Shown here piece after piece: positions 30,684 through 34,246 of a DNA stretch of 34,246 bases. This DNA comes from Bog-950 sp035299425 (GTDB lineage: Bacteria; Bacteroidota; Bacteroidia; Chitinophagales; LD1). How positions within the stretch are numbered: position 1 is the first letter of the stretch; the number at the start of each line of letters is the position of its first letter. The stretch spans positions 1 through 34,246 of the forward strand of contig DATGWP010000109.1 of the NCBI GenBank assembly GCA_035299425.1. Reading direction: 5' to 3'. The translations under genes and the position numbers were made by a program. The notes under the pieces are model-generated. The model made no database searches and had not been told where the DNA came from. It was given only the letters and a program-made list of their open reading frames with translations.

Positions 30684-32864
30684 ATGAGCACAGCTAACGC
30701 ATCAGCTTCTCCTATAAAATATACTATTGACAGCGATGGTATAGCCATAATAACTTTTGACAATCCAACCCGGTCTGCCAACATTGTAAACCTTGCTTTC
30801 GGCAAAGCACTTAAAGAAACTATAGAGCAACTTCAGAAAGATAAAGAGAGCATTAAGGGCATCATCTTCACATCGGCCAAAGAAACATTCTTTGCCGGTG
30901 CTGATATAGATGAGATGTTTGCCGCTACCGATGCCAAACACTTTTTTGACCGCAGCAACGAACTAAAGGCGGCACTCCGTTATATAGAAACACAAGGCAA
31001 ACCGGTAGTAGCTGCCATTAACGGTACTGCACTGGGCGCAGGTTTCGAGATTCCACTAGCCTGCCATCGCCGTATAGTAATAGATAACCCGAAAATACAG
31101 ATTGGCTTACCCGAGGTAACGCTTGGTTTATTACCCGGTGCCGGTGGTGTTACCCGCATGGTGCGGCTGATTGGTTTGCAGCCAGCGCTTGGTTACTTGA
31201 CTGAAGGCAAAAAAGTATCGCCACAAGAGGCTTTGCGCGATGGATTGATACACGAACTGGCCACCGATAAAGATGACCTGCTGGCCAAAGCCAAAGCATG
31301 GATATTGGCAAACCCCACTGCCAAAGCACCATGGGATGCTGACGGTTATAAAATACCCGGAGGCTCGCCCACTACACCTAAAGTAGCGCAAATGCTACCG
31401 GTGGCACCGGCTATGCTTGCCAAGAAAACATACAACAACTACCCCGCACCATTGGCTATTATGAGCACCGCTGTAGAGGGTGCAATGGTTGATTTTGAAA
31501 CTGCATCGCGCATAGAGTCGCGCTACTTTGCAGGATTAGCTACCGGTAAGGTAGCCAAGAACATGATTAAGGCTTTCTGGAAACAACTGAACGCTATCAA
31601 CGCTGGCAATAGCCGCCCTAAAACAGATGTAAAGGGTGACTTTAAGAAGGTTGGCGTGTTGGGTGCCGGTATGATGGGCAGCGCTATCGCCTATTGCGCT
31701 GCAATAAGCGGTATTGAAACTGTGCTGAAAGATGTAACACAAGAAGGTGCCGAAAAAGGTAAGACTTATAGCGCAAACATTTTGAACAAGCGTGTGAGCA
31801 AAGGCAAAATGACCAGGGAAAAAGCAGATGGCGTATTGAGCAAAATAAAACCTACAGCCAGCGCTGCCGACCTTAAAGATTGTGACCTGATAATAGAGGC
31901 GGTATTTGAAAACCGTGAACTGAAAGCCGGTGTAACCAAAGAAGCCGAAGCACAGATGGACCCGAAAGGGGTATTTGCCAGTAACACCTCTACCCTGCCT
32001 ATTACAGGTCTGTCAGCCGCTTCATCGCGCCCGGCAAACTTTATTGGTTTGCATTTCTTCTCTCCTGCCGATAAAATGCCACTGGTAGAAATTATAGTAG
32101 GCAAAGATACCAGCGATGAAACACTGGCCCGCGCCTTCGATTTTGTAAAGGCGATTAAGAAAACACCGATAGTAGTAAACGATTCGCGCGGTTTTTATAC
32201 CAGCCGCGTGTTTGCTACCTATGTGCAAGAGGGTATTGCTTTGTTAGGCGAAGGCTACAATGCCCGCGCTATAGAAGCTGCCGGTCTTCAGGCAGGTATG
32301 CCCGTTGGCCCTTTGGCGCTGACAGACGAAGTATCGCTATCGCTAATGGCGCACATACGCAAGCAGACTGCCGAAGATTTTAAGGCAGAAGGCAAAGCCA
32401 TACCCAGTCATCCATCGTTTCCGGTGGCCGATAAGATGCTGGAGTTAAACCGTGCCGGTAAAGCCGCCGGAGCCGGTTTTTACGACTATCCTCAAGGCGG
32501 TAAAAAGCACTTGTGGAGTGGACTAAAGGATTTGTTTGAAAGCAAACAAGCCATAGATAAGGATGATGTAGACCGTATGAAAAACGAAGAGCGCGAAATG
32601 ATAGACCGCATGTTATTCATTCAGGCTATTGAAACCGTGCGCTGTCTGGATGAAGGCGTGTTGCGCTCCGTAGAAGATGCCAACATTGGCTCTATCTTCG
32701 GTTGGGGCTTTGCGCCATTTAAAGGCGGTACGCTCCAGTTCATCAACGACTACGGCGCTAAGGCTTTTGTGGCCCGCGCTAAAGAGTTACATGCTAAATA
32801 CGGCGAGCGCTTTGCTGTGCCCGCCAGCCTTGAGAAGATGGCTGCAGAGGGGAAAGAGTATTAG
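30684..32864 (+). CDS. Bifunctional enoyl-CoA hydratase/3-hydroxyacyl-CoA dehydrogenase (FadJ/FadB type)
   Basis: A 726-residue protein. The frame is open from 30612 inside the thiolase gene, but the ATG at 30684 (MSTANASASPIKYTID) is chosen because it gives a normal start to the crotonase domain and leaves a 23-nt gap after the thiolase stop. The crotonase domain (about 10-300) has FFAGADIDEM, Glu122 (GAGFEIPLACHRR) and Glu144 (GLPEVTLGLLPGAGG), the two catalytic glutamates. The dehydrogenase domain begins near residue 321 with GVLGAGMMGSAIA, has catalytic His457 in IGLHFFSP, and NDSRGFYTSRV. The C-terminal helices are complete. It performs hydration and NAD-dependent oxidation of 2-enoyl-CoA, feeding the thiolase. 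Confidence 0.95.
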   Translation: MSTANASASPIKYTIDSDGIAIITFDNPTRSANIVNLAFGKALKETIEQLQKDKESIKGIIFTSAKETFFAGADIDEMFAATDAKHFFDRSNELKAALRYIETQGKPVVAAINGTALGAGFEIPLACHRRIVIDNPKIQIGLPEVTLGLLPGAGGVTRMVRLIGLQPALGYLTEGKKVSPQEALRDGLIHELATDKDDLLAKAKAWILANPTAKAPWDADGYKIPGGSPTTPKVAQMLPVAPAMLAKKTYNNYPAPLAIMSTAVEGAMVDFETASRIESRYFAGLATGKVAKNMIKAFWKQLNAINAGNSRPKTDVKGDFKKVGVLGAGMMGSAIAYCAAISGIETVLKDVTQEGAEKGKTYSANILNKRVSKGKMTREKADGVLSKIKPTASAADLKDCDLIIEAVFENRELKAGVTKEAEAQMDPKGVFASNTSTLPITGLSAASSRPANFIGLHFFSPADKMPLVEIIVGKDTSDETLARAFDFVKAIKKTPIVVNDSRGFYTSRVFATYVQEGIALLGEGYNARAIEAAGLQAGMPVGPLALTDEVSLSLMAHIRKQTAEDFKAEGKAIPSHPSFPVADKMLELNRAGKAAGAGFYDYPQGGKKHLWSGLKDLFESKQAIDKDDVDRMKNEEREMIDRMLFIQAIETVRCLDEGVLRSVEDANIGSIFGWGFAPFKGGTLQFINDYGAKAFVARAKELHAKYGERFAVPASLEKMAAEGKEY

Positions 32865-32873
32865 GCCATAAGC

Positions 32874-33815
32874 TTAACGGTCTACTACAATTTCAAGCAC
32901 CTTTTTATTGTTCAGTTTTTGCATGGGTGCCGGCACAATCACAAGAATTTCTTCTTTCAGGGTTTTAATCAATTTTGTTTTTAAGTGGTTGCGGTGCGTA
33001 ACTAGGCTAACTTCGCGCGCCGGGGTTGGGTCCTTTAAACGCTTAACCAGTTTCATTTGCGTTTTATCAAATTCCATTACAGCCAATTCGGGCAGTATGG
33101 TGATTCCATCACTTTTGTCTACCATCCTTTTCAGGGTTTCTATATTACCGGTTTCGTAGCGAAAGTGCAGGTCAGAGTTTTTCCGCAGCTCACAAAGGTT
33201 TAAAACCTGCGACCGGAAACAATGCCCTTCCTCCAACAACCAAAGCTGGTCGGGGGCAATCTCATTAGGCAATACGTATTTTTTGTTGTGCAGGGCGTTC
33301 TTCTTAGATACATACACAAACAGCTCTTCGTAAAAAAGCACATCTTCCGAAATAGAAGCATCATTCAATGGTGTAACCACTATACCGCAATCCAGCCGGT
33401 TGTTCTTTAGTTCCTGTACCACTTCTTCGGTAATAGTTTCTTTTATTATCAGGTTTACCTGCGGGTATTTATCGCGCATGTTTTTGAATAAAGAGGGTAA
33501 CACATAAGGCGCCAGGGTGGGTATAATACCTAAACGTATTTCGCCGGTCATGGTGTCTTGTTGTTCGGCTATCAATTGCTGAATCATTCCGGCTTCGCGC
33601 AGTATCACACGGGCCTGCGCTATTATCCCCACTCCTACTTCGGTGGGTATCACGGGTTGTTTGGTACGGTCAAAAATTTTTACGCCTAACTCTTCCTCCA
33701 GTTTCTGAATTTGCATACTCAGCGTAGGCTGAGTAACAAAACATTTCTCAGATGCCAATACAAAATGCCGGTAGGTATCGATAGCTACTATATATTCAAG
33801 CTGGGTGAGTGTCAT
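32874..33815 (-). CDS. oxyR: OxyR-type LysR-family peroxide sensor
   Basis: A 313-residue LysR regulator. Residues 1-60 form the winged helix-turn-helix (TLTQLEYIVAIDTYRHFVLA, TQPTLSMQIQKLEEELGVKI). The effector domain holds EEGHCFRSQVLNLCELRK: Cys199 and Cys208, nine residues apart and at the same numbers as in E. coli OxyR, where they form the peroxide-sensing disulfide. This makes OxyR a strong call and not a general LysR label. It is divergent from katG, its classical target. A perfect OxyR-type palindrome (33814-33828) overlaps its own start codon, implying autoregulation. It ends 9 nt from the end of the convergent hydratase/dehydrogenase gene, with no terminator between. Confidence 0.95.
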   Translation of the reverse strand: MTLTQLEYIVAIDTYRHFVLASEKCFVTQPTLSMQIQKLEEELGVKIFDRTKQPVIPTEVGVGIIAQARVILREAGMIQQLIAEQQDTMTGEIRLGIIPTLAPYVLPSLFKNMRDKYPQVNLIIKETITEEVVQELKNNRLDCGIVVTPLNDASISEDVLFYEELFVYVSKKNALHNKKYVLPNEIAPDQLWLLEEGHCFRSQVLNLCELRKNSDLHFRYETGNIETLKRMVDKSDGITILPELAVMEFDKTQMKLVKRLKDPTPAREVSLVTHRNHLKTKLIKTLKEEILVIVPAPMQKLNNKKVLEIVVDR

Positions 33816-33828
33816 AGATTTTAACTAT
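33814..33828. promoter_or_regulatory. OxyR operator-like palindrome
   Basis: The 15-mer ATAGATTTTAACTAT fits the E. coli OxyR half-operator ATAGnTnnnAnCTAT at every defined position. It overlaps the oxyR ATG by 2 nt and lies upstream of the katG promoter (centre about 65 nt before the expected katG start). The second site expected 7 nt further on (33836-33850) is poor. A weaker copy (ATAG-T-T-TTT-A) lies at 33887-33901. Confidence 0.7.
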
Positions 33829-33848
33829 ACCTTTATAAAAACAATCAA

Positions 33849-33879
33849 TTTGGTTTATCAAATATATGCCCTAAACTTG
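33849..33879 (+). promoter_or_regulatory. Bacteroidota promoter of katG
   Basis: TTG at 33850-33852 (in TTTG), a 19-nt spacer, then TAAACTTG at 33872-33879, one base off TAnnTTTG. It gives a leader of about 40 nt. On the other strand TATATTTG (33866-33859) could serve oxyR, so the two promoters overlap. Confidence 0.65.
33859..33866 (-). promoter_or_regulatory. Possible -7 element for oxyR
   Basis: An exact TAnnTTTG (TATATTTG) on the minus strand, 43 nt before the oxyR ATG. No TTG lies at the usual distance, so a regulator may be needed. It sits inside the katG promoter spacer. Confidence 0.4.
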
Positions 33880-33925
33880 TAAGCAGATAGTTTTTATATT
33901 ACAAAACCACTCCTAATTTATTACA

Positions 33926-34246
33926 ATGGAAAACGACAAAACACCCGAATCAGCAGGCAAATGCCCATTTAACCACGGTGCTATAAAAGAAAGCAGGGGA
34001 AGAGGTACAGCCAATCACAATTGGTGGCCCAACCAGTTAAGTCTTAACGTTCTGCGGCAAAACTCGTCGCTATCTGACCCAATGGGTGAGAAATTTAACT
34101 ATGCAGAAGAGTTTAAAAGCCTGGACCTGGCAGCGGTAAAAAAGGATATTGAAGCAGTGATGACAGACTCGCAAGCCTGGTGGCCGGCAGACTATGGCCA
34201 CTATGGGCCTTTCTTTATACGGATGGCATGGCACAGTGCCGGCACC
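33926..34246 (+). CDS. katG: Catalase-peroxidase KatG, N-terminal part (cut by window edge)
   Basis: The first 107 residues of a catalase-peroxidase. Opening MENDKTPESAGKCPFNHGAI, then HNWWPNQLSLNVLRQNS, and LDLAAVKKDIEAVM are typical. The heme distal pocket is visible at the edge: FFIRMAWHSAGT with Arg99, Trp102 and His103, matching Arg104, Trp107 and His108 of the Mycobacterium tuberculosis enzyme; Trp102 would belong to the Met-Tyr-Trp adduct that gives catalase activity. The frame runs open to the window end. It is divergent from oxyR, with an OxyR-type site in the 110-nt gap, so it is probably induced by hydrogen peroxide. The enzyme removes hydrogen peroxide in the cytosol. Confidence 0.96.
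   Translation, partial: MENDKTPESAGKCPFNHGAIKESRGRGTANHNWWPNQLSLNVLRQNSSLSDPMGEKFNYAEEFKSLDLAAVKKDIEAVMTDSQAWWPADYGHYGPFFIRMAWHSAGT

Overview
The window looks like chromosome of a Bacteroidota bacterium, most likely from the Chitinophagia/Sphingobacteriia side (the class is an inference). The signs are several secreted proteins with C-terminal type IX secretion (T9SS type A) sorting domains, two TonB-dependent receptors, Bacteroidota-type promoters (TTG, about 17-23 nt, TAnnTTTG), heavy use of the ATA codon, few recognisable Shine-Dalgarno sequences, and families such as DUF5689, HYC_CC_PP and DUF2490. No rRNA, tRNA, CRISPR array, insertion sequence or prophage was seen.

Layout. 1-307 is the start of a PLP-dependent aminotransferase-like protein, cut by the window edge. 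410-5549 (minus strand) holds a beta-helix lipoprotein and three tandem T9SS cargo genes, each closed by its own strong hairpin terminator; the three cargo proteins share a related N-terminal domain. 5772-9820 (plus) is a TonB-dependent receptor followed by a DUF5689 lipoprotein. 9923-11734 holds an L,D-transpeptidase and two small secreted proteins. 11918-15588 (plus) has a predicted secreted propeller-like protein, panB (pantothenate synthesis) and an EamA-family exporter.

15694-21249 (minus) is a compact five-gene unit: a 962-residue SBBP-repeat T9SS protein, a small lipoprotein, a VTC-type polyphosphate polymerase domain protein, a DUF4956 membrane protein and a DUF2490 outer-membrane protein. 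It suggests polyphosphate (or similar polyanion) synthesis coupled to the cell envelope. 21476-22711 is another T9SS protein, with a PKD domain. 22989-26150 (minus) is a heavy-metal unit (HYC_CC_PP protein, TonB receptor with a Cys-Cys motif, HMA metal-binding protein), divergent from a TauE/SafE transporter.

27092-27559 appears empty at first sight but contains two tandem 49-codon reading frames whose products align end to end without gaps, a probable unrecognised small-protein family. 27560-29314 (minus) is a three-gene unit (AhpD/CMD-like protein, Cys-rich secreted protein, SDR dehydrogenase), divergent from a fatty-acid beta-oxidation pair (thiolase and bifunctional hydratase/dehydrogenase, 29452-32864). 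The window ends with divergent oxyR and katG: the OxyR homologue has both redox cysteines at the E. coli positions, and a perfect OxyR-type palindrome lies between the two genes.
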